DNA of 64,000 nucleotides from Propionivibrio sp. Lineage in GTDB: Bacteria; Pseudomonadota; Gammaproteobacteria; Burkholderiales; Rhodocyclaceae. Each line of letters opens with the position of its first letter. The first letter of the stretch is position 1. The translations under genes and the position numbers were made by a program. The notes below the pieces were generated by a model. It had not been told where the DNA came from, made no database searches, and was given only the letters and a program-made list of their open reading frames with translations. Of this stretch, positions 1 to 11,000 are shown in pieces. The stretch lies in the NCBI GenBank assembly GCA_016705685.1, contig JADJLB010000002.1, positions 248,001 through 312,000 on the forward strand. The letters run 5' to 3'.

Positions 1-675
1 ATCAATGTGCAGTCCATCGCCACGGTGCACAGCGGCTTGCGGGTTCATCTGACCGACGGCAGTGCGATCGAAGTCGATGCCGTGCTCTACGCCACGGGGC
101 GCAAGGCCAATCTGGACGGCCTGGGTCTGGAGAACGTGAACGTGAAAATCGACGACGCCGGCACCATCGTGGTCGACGACGAATACCGAACTTCGGAACC
201 CAGCATTTTTGCCCTCGGCGATGTCACCGGCGGTATCGAGCTGACGCCGGTTGCGTTGGCCGAGGGCATGTCGTTCGCCCGGCGCCAGTTTGGCGGGCTG
301 GAAAACGCCGTTGATTACGAGTTCATCCCGACGGCCGTTTTCTGCCAGCCGAACATTGGTACCGTCGGGTTGACCGAGGACGAGGCACGCGCCCGATTCG
401 GGAAGCTCCGCGTGTTCAAATCCGCCTTCAAGCCCATGAAACACACTATGAGCGGGCGCGACGAACAGACCTTCATGAAGCTGATTGTCGATCAGGCCAG
501 CGACCGCGTGGTCGGCGCACACATGATGGGGCCGGATGCCGGCGAGATCATGCAGGGCATCGCCATCGCCCTGCGCGCGGGCGCGACCAAAGCCCTCTTC
601 GACACGACCATCGGCATCCACCCCACCGCCGCCGAGGAGTTCGTCACCATGCGTGAAGTGTGGCGGGAAGATTGA
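1..675 (+). CDS. gor: Glutathione-disulfide reductase, C-terminal part (5' truncated by window)
   Basis: The frame is open from base 1, so the gene starts upstream of the window; 224 codons remain. Visible are the end of the FAD/NADPH region (a YATGR-type stretch near residue 30 and FALGDVTGG, where the acidic residue contacts FAD) and the full dimerisation domain. The end carries [13 protein letters not shown], the His-Pro and Glu pair typical of the active site of glutathione reductases. The enzyme reduces oxidised glutathione with NADPH in the cytosol. Related flavoprotein disulfide reductases (mycothione or trypanothione reductase) share the fold, but the tail fits bacterial Gor. The gene converges on the peroxiredoxin gene, ending 27 bases from it. 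Confidence 0.85.
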   Translation: MNVQSIATVHSGLRVHLTDGSAIEVDAVLYATGRKANLDGLGLENVNVKIDDAGTIVVDDEYRTSEPSIFALGDVTGGIELTPVALAEGMSFARRQFGGLENAVDYEFIPTAVFCQPNIGTVGLTEDEARARFGKLRVFKSAFKPMKHTMSGRDEQTFMKLIVDQASDRVVGAHMMGPDAGEIMQGIAIALRAGATKALFDTTIGIHPTAAEEFVTMREVWRED

Positions 676-702
676 GTACGGTGGTGGTCTCTCGTTAGCC
701 GC

Positions 703-1227
703 TCAGCGGCCCTTGAGGTAGTTCAGCATCGTGTCGGCGTCGGAGACTTCGAAGGGGTCGGTCGGGCAGTTGTCCTGGAAGCCCGGCTCGATAAACATCT
801 TCTTGATTTCTCCGTTTTCGACATACATCGAATAACGCCAACTGCGCTGGCCGAAACCGAGGTTGTTCTTGTCGACCAGCATGCCCATCTTGCGGGTGAA
901 TTCGCCGTTGCCATCCGGCAGCAGGAAGACATTCTTCGCGTTCTGACTCTTGCCCCACTGGAACATGACGAATGCGTCATTGACCGAAACGCAGACGACC
1001 GCATCAACGCCCTGCGCCTGGAAGTCGGCATAGAGTTCCTCATAGCGGGGCAGGTGAGACGTCGAGCAGGTCGGGGTGAATGCGCCGGGCAAGGAAAATA
1101 CGACGACATTCCTGCCCTTGAAGATATTGTCGCTGCTCAGATCTTTCCACTCGAAGGGGTTTGGACCACCCAGCGCGTCATTGCGTACTCGGGTCTTGAA
1201 GGTGACGTTGGGGATATGGCTACGCAT
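703..1227 (-). CDS. Peroxiredoxin, Prx5 / hybrid-Prx type
   Basis: A 174-residue thioredoxin-fold peroxidase. The motif [14 protein letters not shown] places the peroxidatic cysteine at residue 54, with the usual Thr/Pro environment; other Cys lie near residues 79 and 153. Length matches the Prx5 group, which reduces H2O2 and alkyl hydroperoxides using glutathione/glutaredoxin or thioredoxin. No glutaredoxin domain is fused, unlike the Haemophilus-type hybrid. It converges with the glutathione reductase gene, which suggests a small glutathione-linked oxidative-stress locus (inference). The start MRSHIPN agrees with family N-termini. Confidence 0.88.
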   Translation of the reverse strand: MRSHIPNVTFKTRVRNDALGGPNPFEWKDLSSDNIFKGRNVVVFSLPGAFTPTCSTSHLPRYEELYADFQAQGVDAVVCVSVNDAFVMFQWGKSQNAKNVFLLPDGNGEFTRKMGMLVDKNNLGFGQRSWRYSMYVENGEIKKMFIEPGFQDNCPTDPFEVSDADTMLNYLKGR

Positions 1228-1314
1228 TTTGTTTCTCCATCGTTGGTTTGAAAAATCGGGGGCGCTCAGGCTTCTGCCCGGAATTATTGCATGGGGTGAT
1301 TCACTGGCGTTTGC

Positions 1315-1803
1315 CTACCTTGATGCTGCGCGCCACACAAGTAATCCGATAACGATGAACCACGACCCGCCAAATATTATCGGAATCCACCTCGCCGGAA
1401 GTGCGCCAAAAAACTCGGTCAGGCGATCCGGGCCAAGAGGCGCGAGGGTTAGCCCGGAAATCCGGTTGATTTCGACGACCAAAGCCGCGCGTTCCGGCAA
1501 TAAATCTCGCGATAGAACTTTCAACGCGGCATTTACTGCACCTAACACCACAAAGCAAAGACAAAGGCCGACGACTGGAATCGAAAAAAGGAACACCCTG
1601 GCAGCGAGATGAGCCGACGCGTAATCAGTCGTGAGCAAGGTCGCAACGGCGACAAACAGGAACGATTGCGACGTAGCCAGCCAACTGATTCGATGATTGA
1701 TCAAATTGAGTTCGTGGCCGATCTTGACTTCGACCAGATGGCTTATCTCGAGCAAATGCTGACCACGATATTCGTCTGTGCTCATTTTGGTCGTTGCTGG
1801 CAT
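1315..1803 (-). CDS. Small integral membrane protein of unknown function
   Basis: 162 residues if translation starts at the ATG at 1803, chosen because GGAG lies seven bases upstream; an in-frame start at 1887 lacks such a site. The first 40 residues are hydrophilic (EISHLVEVKIGHELNLINHR), followed by two hydrophobic helices around residues 45-90 and a third near the C terminus (IPIIFGGSWFIVIGLLVW). This helix pattern occurs in many small uncharacterised bacterial membrane proteins; I do not recognise the family. It lies 87 bases upstream of the peroxiredoxin gene on the same strand, so cotranscription is possible. Confidence 0.55.
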   Translation of the reverse strand: MPATTKMSTDEYRGQHLLEISHLVEVKIGHELNLINHRISWLATSQSFLFVAVATLLTTDYASAHLAARVFLFSIPVVGLCLCFVVLGAVNAALKVLSRDLLPERAALVVEINRISGLTLAPLGPDRLTEFFGALPARWIPIIFGGSWFIVIGLLVWRAASR

Positions 1804-2003
1804 TGCGGTTCTCCTGTTGCCCGCTTTCAGTCGTTTAGCATGTTGCCATAAAGCCGACGTTTGATAAACTGATCCACGGAGGATCATAATACAGTCAACG
1901 TCGATCGCTAGTATTCAGGTCGTCTGCTTCGCAAGTAGGCGCATCCTTTACCGGTTTCCCCGTTTCCAGGGCAGGACGTCAATCACGCCAATTGAGGCTG
2001 ACA

Positions 2004-3059
2004 ATGAATTCCTCGATATTGAACGAACGGCAACCGTTTTCACTGCACGCCTGGATAGCCGGCCTGCTTGTTGGCGCGGCGTTATGGGTAGTGGCTTACA
2101 GCCAGTTGACTCGTTTCGCCGATGCCGTGATCGGTCTGCTGGGCCTCCGTCATGGCAATCCTCTCGGCGAGGCGGTGCACTTCTTCTTCTACGATACCCC
2201 GAAGGTCTTGCTGCTGCTGACCGGCATCGTTTTCCTCATGGGCGTGATCCAGACCTTCTTCTCACCCGAGCGAACCCGGTCGTTGCTCTCCGGCAAGCGC
2301 GTCGGTGTCGGCAACGTTCTGGCTGCGTCGTTGGGCATCGTGACTCCGTTTTGCTCATGCTCGGCGATTCCCTTGTTCATTGGTTTTCTCTCGGCCGGGG
2401 TTCCGCTGGGCGTGACTTTTTCCTTCCTGATCTCGGCGCCGATGGTCAATGAAGTGGCGTTGGCGCTCCTGTTCGGGATGTTCGGCTGGAAGGTGGCGGG
2501 TCTCTATCTTGCCCTGGGCCTGTTTGTGGCCATCATTTCCGGCCTGATCATCGGCAGGTTGAAAATGGAACGCTATCTGGAAGACTGGGTGCAGGCCATC
2601 CAGGCCGGCGTAGCGCCCGAATTGGCCGGGGAGACCTATACCTGGCTTGAGCGTTTTCAAGCCGGCGCTCGCCACGTCAGGGAAATCGTCGGGAAAGTCT
2701 GGCCCTACATCATGGGCGGCATCGCCATCGGCGCCGCAATTCATGGTTACGTGCCCGAGGATTTCATGGCCTCGTTCATGGGCAAGGATGCCCCCTGGTG
2801 GTCCTTGCCGGCAGCCATTGCCCTGGGCGTACCGATGTACACCAACGCGGCGGGCGTCATTCCCATTGTGGAAGCCCTGATCGGCAAGGGCGCCGCGTTG
2901 GGTACGGTGCTCGCGTTCATGATGAGCGTCATCGCCTTGTCGCTGCCCGAGATGATCATTCTGCGCAAAGTGTTGCGGCTGCCCATGATCGCCACCTTCA
3001 TCGGCGTGGTGGCCGGTGGCATTCTTCTGGTTGGATTGGTATTCAATCTGGTTCTATGA
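2004..3059 (+). CDS. DUF318 / UPF0718 family permease (SO_0444/ArsP-like)
   Basis: 351 residues from the ATG at 2004, which has GAGG six bases upstream; a TTG at 1992 is the only earlier in-frame start. About eight to ten hydrophobic segments are visible. The signature TPFCSCSAIPLFIGF (near residue 115) and a second half containing GVPMYTNAAGVIPI are typical of the two-repeat DUF318 permease fold. Family members are implicated in export of metals or organoarsenicals (ArsP) and in Cu/Zn efflux (SO_0444 group); the substrate here is unknown. It is followed 35 bases later by a small CxxC thioredoxin-like protein, a very common pairing for this family. Confidence 0.82.
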   Translation: MNSSILNERQPFSLHAWIAGLLVGAALWVVAYSQLTRFADAVIGLLGLRHGNPLGEAVHFFFYDTPKVLLLLTGIVFLMGVIQTFFSPERTRSLLSGKRVGVGNVLAASLGIVTPFCSCSAIPLFIGFLSAGVPLGVTFSFLISAPMVNEVALALLFGMFGWKVAGLYLALGLFVAIISGLIIGRLKMERYLEDWVQAIQAGVAPELAGETYTWLERFQAGARHVREIVGKVWPYIMGGIAIGAAIHGYVPEDFMASFMGKDAPWWSLPAAIALGVPMYTNAAGVIPIVEALIGKGAALGTVLAFMMSVIALSLPEMIILRKVLRLPMIATFIGVVAGGILLVGLVFNLVL

Positions 3060-3094
3060 GCCGGGGGCACGCTTTTCACAAAGGAGATAGCATC

Positions 3095-3325
3095 ATGAAA
3101 GACATCAAGGTTCTCGGTTCCGGTTGCGCAAACTGTCGCAGCACCATCAAGCTGATCGAGGAAGTGGCTGCCGAAAAGGGCGTGGCCATCACGCTCGCCA
3201 AGGTTGAGCAACTCCCCGAAATCATCAAGTACGGCGTGATGTCCACGCCAGGGGTGGTGGTCGACGGCAAGGTAGTCCACGCCGGCGGCGTCCCTGACCG
3301 CGCCAAGATTTCGAGCTGGTTGTAA
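3095..3325 (+). CDS. Redox-active disulfide protein 2 family (thioredoxin-like)
   Basis: 76 residues with a strong AAGGAG ribosome site nine bases before the ATG. The protein begins MKDIKVLGSGCANC, giving a CxxC pair at residues 11 and 14, and has the TPGVVVDGK stretch expected around the cis-proline of thioredoxin folds. This size and sequence fit the small archaeal/bacterial 'redox-active disulfide protein 2' family. It is the partner usually encoded next to DUF318 permeases, where it may pass metal or electrons to the transporter (inference; not demonstrated). Confidence 0.85.
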   Translation: MKDIKVLGSGCANCRSTIKLIEEVAAEKGVAITLAKVEQLPEIIKYGVMSTPGVVVDGKVVHAGGVPDRAKISSWL

Positions 3326-3771
3326 ATTGTTTGCGCCGGTTTCAGACGAAGGCGGCGAGAGGCGGCTGATCGCTCGGCGTCGCCAGCCATAGAATCGGCG
3401 ACCCCCAATTGGAATTTGTCGGACAATATGGCCTTCCCAACTTCCGAATTGACGAGAAGTGTGGGTGCCGTAGCCGTGTTGAAGGCAACTCCAGGGAGAA
3501 TCCGTCTGATGGAAAAACAATTTTCGAACCCAACCCTGTGTTGCTCCATACGCAACTTGAAGTCTGCAAAAATGACATCCGGCAACTGTGCGACCGCTGG
3601 CGGGGTTGGATAAGGCGTGAAGCGCGCATTGTGGGCCCCCCATTGCCTCGGTCTCGCGCAGATTGCCAGCCAAGCGTCCCCCAAATCGAGCGAGGCGAAC
3701 CAGGCAGGCAATAGCATCGCAACATCAATGGCCCACGACAGCGGCCTCGAACTCATAGAAACCGACTGACC
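3326..3771. other. 446-base stretch without a convincing gene
   Basis: No reading frame here has a recognisable product, a good ribosome site and sensible composition together. The longest minus-strand frame is open from 3756 through this stretch but runs on antisense into the redox-protein gene, so it is probably accidental, although parts look protein-like. The plus strand holds short frames with stops. It may be eroded coding DNA at the edge of the restriction-modification locus. No repeats, hairpins or tRNA-like end were recognised. Confidence 0.35.
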
Positions 3772-5395
3772 ATGCTCTGGATCGCCCCCTCCGAAAAAGA
3801 TGCCGCCTCCACTTCGCTCGAAAAGCGCCTGTGGGATGCCGCCGACCAGTTCCGCGCCAACTCCGGCCTGAAGGCGCAGGAATACTCCGGCCCCATCCTC
3901 GGCCTGATCTTCCTGCGCTTTGCCGAGGTTCGTTTTGCCATCCAGCGTGCCAAGCTGGAGAAGGCGGGTACGTCATCCCGCCGCGGCAGCCGAGTCGATG
4001 AACCCGCCGCCTACCATGCCGAAGGCATTCTGTATCTGGTACCGAATGCCCGCTTCGACTTTCTGCTGGCACTGCCCGAAGCCTCCAACATCGGCGCCAA
4101 GGTCAATGAGGCGATGCGCGACATCGAAAAGCACAACCCGCAGCTCGCCGGCGTGCTGCCCAAGACCTACAACCTGTTCACCAGCACCCTGCTCAAGGAA
4201 CTGCTGAAAAAGGTCTCCGAGATTCCGGCCACCGTGGACTACGACGCCTTCGGCCGCATCTACGAATACTTCCTCGGCGAATTCGCCCGTACCGAAGGCC
4301 AGAAGGGCGGCGAGTTCTACACGCCCGCCTGCATCGTCAAGCTGCTGGCCGAGATCATCGAGCCCTTCCACGGCCGCATCCTCGACCCGGCCTGCGGTTC
4401 GGGCGGCATGTTCGTGCAGTCGGCGCGCTTCGTTGCAGAACATCAAAAGAATCCGGCCGCCGAGCTGGCGATTTGCGGCGTCGAAAAGACCGACGAAACC
4501 GGCCGCCTGTGCCGCCTCAACCTCGCCGTGCATGGGCTGGAAGGCGACATCAAGCACGGCGGCAACGTCAACAGCTACTACGACGACCCGCACAGCGCCA
4601 CCGGGCAGTTCGACTTCGTCCTCGCCAATCCGCCCTTCAACGTCAATGCGGTGGACAAGGAACGGCTGAAAGACATGGTCGGCGCGAGGCCGCCGCTTTC
4701 CCTTCGGCCTGCCGCGCACCGACAACGCCAACTACCTGTGGATTCAGCTCTTCTACTCGGCGCTCAACGCCACCGGCCGCGCCGGCTTCGTCATGGCCAA
4801 CTCGGCCTCCGATGCCCGCTCCAGCGAGCAGGAACTGCGGCAGAAGCTGATCGAAGCGCGGGCGGTGGATGTCATGGTCGCCGTCGGCCCCAACATGTTC
4901 TACACCGTCACGCTGCCCTGCACGCTGTGGTTCTTCGACAAGGGCAAGGCCAAGACAAAGCGCGCCGACACCGTGCTCTTCATCGACGCCCGCCACATCT
5001 ACCGGCAGGTCGATCGCGCCCACCGCGACTGGACGCCGGCGCAGATCGGCTTCATCGCCAACCTCGTCCGCCTCTATCGCGGCGAGGCGCTCGAAGCCCC
5101 GAAAGTCAGCGCCGGCGAGACGGCGGCCAAGCTCATCGAAGTCTTCGGTGACACGCCGACCTATCGTGACGTGCCCGGCCTGTGCAAGGCCGCGACGCTG
5201 GCCGAGATCGAAGCCCAGGGCTGGTCGCTCAACCCCGGCCGCTACGTCGGCGTCGCGCCGGGCGAGGACGTCAGCGACGAGGACTTCAAGGAACAGCTCG
5301 AAACCCTGAACGAGGAACTGGAATCGCTGAACGCCCAGGCGCGGGAACTGGAGCAGACCATCGCCGCGAATGTGGCGGGGATTCTGGAGGCGTGA
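3772..5395 (+). CDS. hsdM: Type I restriction-modification DNA methyltransferase subunit HsdM (frameshifted)
   Basis: Encodes the N6-adenine methyltransferase subunit that works with HsdS. The first frame contains the HsdM N-terminal helical domain, GEFYTP, AdoMet motif I (DPACGSGG, about residue 205) and catalytic motif IV NPPF (about residue 286). Near 4684-4690 the coding sequence jumps one frame: after KDMVGA it continues as [18 protein letters not shown] and runs to 5395. The total of 1,624 bases is exactly one more than a 540-codon gene, so a one-base insertion restores a normal-length HsdM. The C terminus has a coiled-coil-like stretch ([19 protein letters not shown]). Either a real null mutation or a sequencing error. 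hsdS begins 3 bases later. Confidence 0.88.
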
Positions 5396-5397
5396 GG

Positions 5398-6704
<1,307 letters not shown>

Positions 6705-6739
6705 GTCATGGCCTTGCCAATCCCTCCCCAAACGCATAT

Positions 6740-6763
6740 ATTCGCTATTCGCGAATAGCGAAT
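6740..6763. promoter_or_regulatory. Perfect 24-bp palindrome, probable operator
   Basis: Each half reads ATTCGCTATTCG from its outer end, and the two halves meet at 6751/6752 with no mismatch. The palindrome ends just before an AAGGAG ribosome site (6765-6770) and the GTG start at 6778, with an A/T-rich CATATATT overlapping its left edge that could be a -10 element. A regulator bound here would block transcription or translation initiation of the winged-helix / nucleotidyltransferase / hsdR unit. The adjacent DNA-binding-like protein is the obvious candidate (inference). Confidence 0.7.
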
Positions 6764-6777
6764 GAAGGAGTTGTACC

Positions 6778-7323
6778 GTGGCCCGTTCAAAGTCCAACCC
6801 GCAAGTCGTCCTGCGTCCGCAGGATCTCGTGGTGCTGCTGCGTCTGGCGCTGGAGCGCGGTTCGGCGCCGACCTATGCGGCGCTGGCGGCCGAGTTGGGC
6901 ATGACGGCTTCCGAGGTGCACGGGGCGGTCGAGCGTGCGGTGGCCGCGCAGTTGGCGCTCAAGGACGCGAGCGGCAAGGCGAGCGTGGTGTTTGCCGCGT
7001 TGCGCTCGTTCGTCCAGCACGGCGCACGCTATTGCTTTCCGGCCACGCGCGGCAGCCTGACGCGCGGCCTACCGACCGGCTATGCCGCTGCGCCGTTGAA
7101 GGATGTGATTGTGCCGGGTACCGATCCGCTACCGGTGTGGCCGCACAAGAATGGCACGGCGCGTGGCATGGCCTTCTACCCCCTCTACCCGAGCGTGCCG
7201 GAGGCGGCCGGCCGGAACCCGGCGCTGTACGAGTTGCTGGTGCTGTTCGATGCGGTGCGCGGCGGCAGCGCCCGCGAACGCGCCCTGGCAATCGATCTGC
7301 TGGACAAGCGCTTGCAACCATGA
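6778..7323 (+). CDS. Winged-helix-like DNA-binding protein, putative autoregulator
   Basis: 181 residues; GTG start chosen for the AAGGAG site seven bases upstream. Residues 10-65 (LRPQDLVVLLRLALERG, then TYAALAAELGMTASEVHGAV) have the helix-turn-helix pattern of MarR/winged-helix proteins. The C-terminal half (GTARGMAFYPLYPSVPEAA) is not recognised. The gene overlaps the nucleotidyltransferase gene by four bases and lies just behind a perfect palindrome, as expected for a self-regulating repressor. Similar regulator/nucleotidyltransferase pairs resemble type IV (AbiEi/AbiEii-like) toxin-antitoxin modules, but this protein is too diverged for me to assign it. Confidence 0.65.
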   Translation: MARSKSNPQVVLRPQDLVVLLRLALERGSAPTYAALAAELGMTASEVHGAVERAVAAQLALKDASGKASVVFAALRSFVQHGARYCFPATRGSLTRGLPTGYAAAPLKDVIVPGTDPLPVWPHKNGTARGMAFYPLYPSVPEAAGRNPALYELLVLFDAVRGGSARERALAIDLLDKRLQP

Positions 7324-8030
7324 ACGCCAACGATCCCAATGTCGCGCTGCTGGAAGTCGTCGCCGAGCGATTGGGTGATGACTTGCGTGAGGAGATGGTA
7401 TTTGTCGGCGGCGCGGTCGCGGGATTGCTCATTACTGATCCGGCTATGCCGACGATCCGACCGACCGAGGATGTGGACCTGGTCTGCCGCGCCGTGGCGC
7501 TGACGGACTACCACCGGGTCGAGACGGCGTTGCGCGCCCGTGGCTTTGTGCAGGACATGCGCCCGGAAGCTCCGATCTGTCGCTGGCAAGTCGGATCAGT
7601 CATCGTGGATGTAATGCCCTCGCTGGAGAAGATTCTCGGCTTTGCCAACCGCTGGTATCCGCTGGCGCTGGAGACGGCCCAACCGGTTGCGCTGCCCAGC
7701 GGTCGCCTGATCCGCCTGATCGCAGCAGCAGTTTTTGTGGCTACCAAGCTGGAAGCGTTCGACGGACGCGGCAAGAACGATTTCCTGTTCAGCCATGACC
7801 TTGGCGACCTGCTCGCGGTGGTCGATGGCCGCGACGTGCTGCTGGAAGAGTGCCGGGGCAGCCCGCCCGAGCTCAGGGACTATCTGGCCGAGCGATTTCG
7901 GGGGCTGCTGGCGCTGCCTTCCTTCATTGATGCGCTGCCGGGCCATTTGCCGGGCGATGTTGCAAGCCAGGAGCGCCTACCCGAGTTGCAGGCCAAACTG
8001 CGCGAGATTGCTGGACTCTACTTGCCATGA
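7320..8030 (+). CDS. Nucleotidyltransferase-fold protein (AbiEii / MNT-like)
   Basis: 236 residues from an ATG that overlaps the previous stop. The motif FVGGAVAGLL (about residues 36-45) followed by RPTEDVDLVC (about residues 56-65) matches the GG...DxD signature of the DNA polymerase beta-like nucleotidyltransferase fold; a third acidic strand is plausible at SVIVDVMPS. Such proteins include antitoxin-like MNT enzymes and AbiEii-type toxins. The stop overlaps the hsdR start (ATGA at 8027-8030), so all three genes are translationally coupled. Its role beside a type I restriction enzyme is unknown; it may modify nucleic acid or protein, or act as a dormant toxin. Confidence 0.65.
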   Translation: MNANDPNVALLEVVAERLGDDLREEMVFVGGAVAGLLITDPAMPTIRPTEDVDLVCRAVALTDYHRVETALRARGFVQDMRPEAPICRWQVGSVIVDVMPSLEKILGFANRWYPLALETAQPVALPSGRLIRLIAAAVFVATKLEAFDGRGKNDFLFSHDLGDLLAVVDGRDVLLEECRGSPPELRDYLAERFRGLLALPSFIDALPGHLPGDVASQERLPELQAKLREIAGLYLP

Positions 8031-11000
8031 GCACCCACGCCTACTCCGAAGACCAGCTCGTCGAACAACCCGCCATCGGGCTGTTCGCGACGCTTGGCTG
8101 GCAGACGGTGTCGGCGCTGGAAGAAACCTTTGGCGCGGGTGGAACGCTGGGACGCGAGACCCGAGGCGAAGCGGTGCTGGTGGAACGCCTGCGCGCCGCG
8201 CTATGCAAATTCAACCCCGCACTGCCGCCGGAGGCGATCCAGACTGCCATCGACGAACTGACCCGCGACCGCTCGGCGATGAGCCTGGAAGCGGCCAACC
8301 GGGAGGTCTATCGGCTGCTCAAGGAAGGCATCACGGTGTCGGTGCCGAATCTGGGCAGTGATGCGCGCGAACACGGCGGCCAGAAGGCCGAACGCCTGCG
8401 CGTGGTCGATTGGGAACACTCCGAGAACAACGACTTCCTGCTGGTCAGTCAGTTCAGCGTGACCGGCGCGCTCTACACCTGCCGGCCCGATCTGGTCGGC
8501 TTCGTCAATGGTCTGCCGTGGGTGGTGATCGAACTCAAGAAGCCCGGCGTGCCGGCGCGGGCCGCCTTCGACGAGAACCTCACCCACTACAAGCAGCAGA
8601 TTCCGGCGCTGTTCTGGAGCAACGCGCTGCTCATCGCCAGCAACGGCACCGACAGCCGCGTCGGCTCGCTCACCGCCGACTGGGGGCGCTGGGTGGAGTG
8701 GAAGCGCATCGAGCGCGAGGACGAAGTGCGCCGCGTGTCGCTGGAAGTGATGCTGCGCGGCACCTGCGACCGCACCCGCCTGCTTGATCTGGTCGAGAAC
8801 TTCACACTGTTTTCCGAGCACAAGGCCGGGCTAGTCAAGATTCTCGCGCAGAACCACCAATATCTCGGCGTCAATAACGCCATCGCATCGATGCTTGAAG
8901 CCCGCGCGCTGGGCCATGGACGCGGCGGCGTGTTCTGGCAGACGCAGGGCAGCGGCAAGAGCTTTTCAATGGTGTTCTTCGCACAGAAGGTGCTACGCAA
9001 GCTGGCCGGCAACTGGACCTTCGTGATCGTCACCGACCGCGTGGAACTCGACGAGCAGATCGCCAAGACCTTCAAGACCACCTGCGCGGTGAGCGAGGCC
9101 GAGGGCGACGAATGCCACGCCGCCAGCGGCGCCCATCTGCGCGAGCTGCTGCGCGGCAACCACCGTTACGTTTTCACGCTGGTGCACAAGTTTCAGACGC
9201 CGGAGCTGCTGTGCGACCGTTCCGACGTGATCGTGCTGACCGACGAGGCGCACCGCAGCCAGTACGACACGCTGGCGCTGAACATGCGCGCCGCGCTGCC
9301 CAGGGCGATGTTCCTGGCCTTCACCGGCACGCCGCTGATCGCGGGCGAGGAGCGCACCAGGGAAGTCTTCGGCGACTACGTCTCGATCTACGACTTCCAG
9401 CAGTCCATCGAGGACGGCGCCACGGTGCCGCTGTTCTACGAGAACCGCACACCGGAGTTGCAGCTCGTCAATCCCGACCTCAACGAAGACATTTACCGCC
9501 TGATCGAGGATGCCGACCTTGACGACGATCAGGAGGCCAAGCTGGAGAGGGTACTGGGGCGGCAATACCATTTGATAACCCGCGACGACCGGCTGGAAAC
9601 CGTGGCACAGGACATCGTGCGGCACTTCCTCGGACGCGGAATGTTGGCAAATGCGGTCGGCAAGGCGATGGTGGTGTCGATCGACAAGGCCACCGCGCTG
9701 CGCATGCACGACAAGGTGAAGGCGCATTGGGCCGCGGAGACCGCGCGGGTACAAAAGGAACTCGGCGAACTGCACTACCAGCCTGGTGGCGGGATGACAC
9801 CCGAACAGGCGCGGCGCGACCTGCGTATGGCCGAGCTGAAGCAGCGGCTGGAAGTTCTTACCAGCACCGACATGGCGGTGATCGTCTCGCCTGGGCAGAA
9901 CGAAATCCAGCAGATGCAGACGCTCGGCCTCGACATCGAGCCGCACCGCAAGCGGATGAATTTGTCGTCTTCGTCCGGGCAGCCGGGGCTGGACGAGAAG
10001 TTCAAGGACACTGAAGACCCGCTGCGCCTGGTGTTCGTCTGCGCCATGTGGCTGACCGGCTTCGATGCGCCGAGCTGCTCGACGGTGTATCTCGACAAGC
10101 CGATGCGCAACCACACGCTGATGCAGACCATCGCCCGCGCCAACCGCGTCTTCCCCGGCAAGCACAGCGGCGTCATCGTCGATTACGCCAACGTTTTCAC
10201 GTCGCTGGAAAAGGCGCTGGCCATCTACGGCGCCGGCAAGGACGGCAGGAGTCCTGTCAAAGACAAGCAGCAACTGGTTGAGGAACTGGGCAAGGCGGTG
10301 CTCGATGCAACGGCTTTCTGCGCCGCGCATGGCGTGATGCTGGGCGAGATCGAGGCAACGGATGCCGGCAGCATGGAGCGCCTGTCACGTATCCAGGACG
10401 GCATGAATGCGCTGATCTCACCCGACCCGCTGCGCCGCGACTTCTTTGCCCATGAGCGGCTGGTGAGCACGCTCTACCGTGCCGTGAAGCCCGACCCGTC
10501 GGCGCTGGAATTCGCCAGTCGTGTGGCCTGCCTGACCACGCTGGCCGAAGCTATCCGCGCCAAGCTAAACCCGAATCCGCCGGATGTTTCGCAGGTGATG
10601 AACGCGATCAACGGCCTGCTCGACGATTCGATTACCGGCCATGAAATCCGTCAGTCGGGACCGCCGGCACTCGACCTCTCCAAGATCAACTTCGAGGCGC
10701 TGGCAAAGCGCTTCAAGGAGTCCAGGCACAGGAACACGGACCTCGAAGTGCTCAAGGCCGCGATACGCGCCCAACTGGAAAAGATGATCCGGCTAAATCG
10801 CACCCGCGCCGACTTCGCGGAAAAGTTCGAGGCGCTGATTGAGAGCTACAACGCCGGCAGCCGCAACATCGAGGAATTGTTCGAGGAATTGGTGAAGCTG
10901 TCGAACAGCCTGAATGACGAACAAGAACGGCATGTGCGTGAAAACATGAGCGAGGAAGAGTTGGTGATCTTCGACATTCTCACGCGGCCGGCGCCGGAGT

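Noticed and set aside
8993-10330. A 445-codon minus-strand frame inside hsdR
   Set aside because: Antisense of the conserved helicase domain; composition rich in His/Gln/Arg typical of shadow frames.
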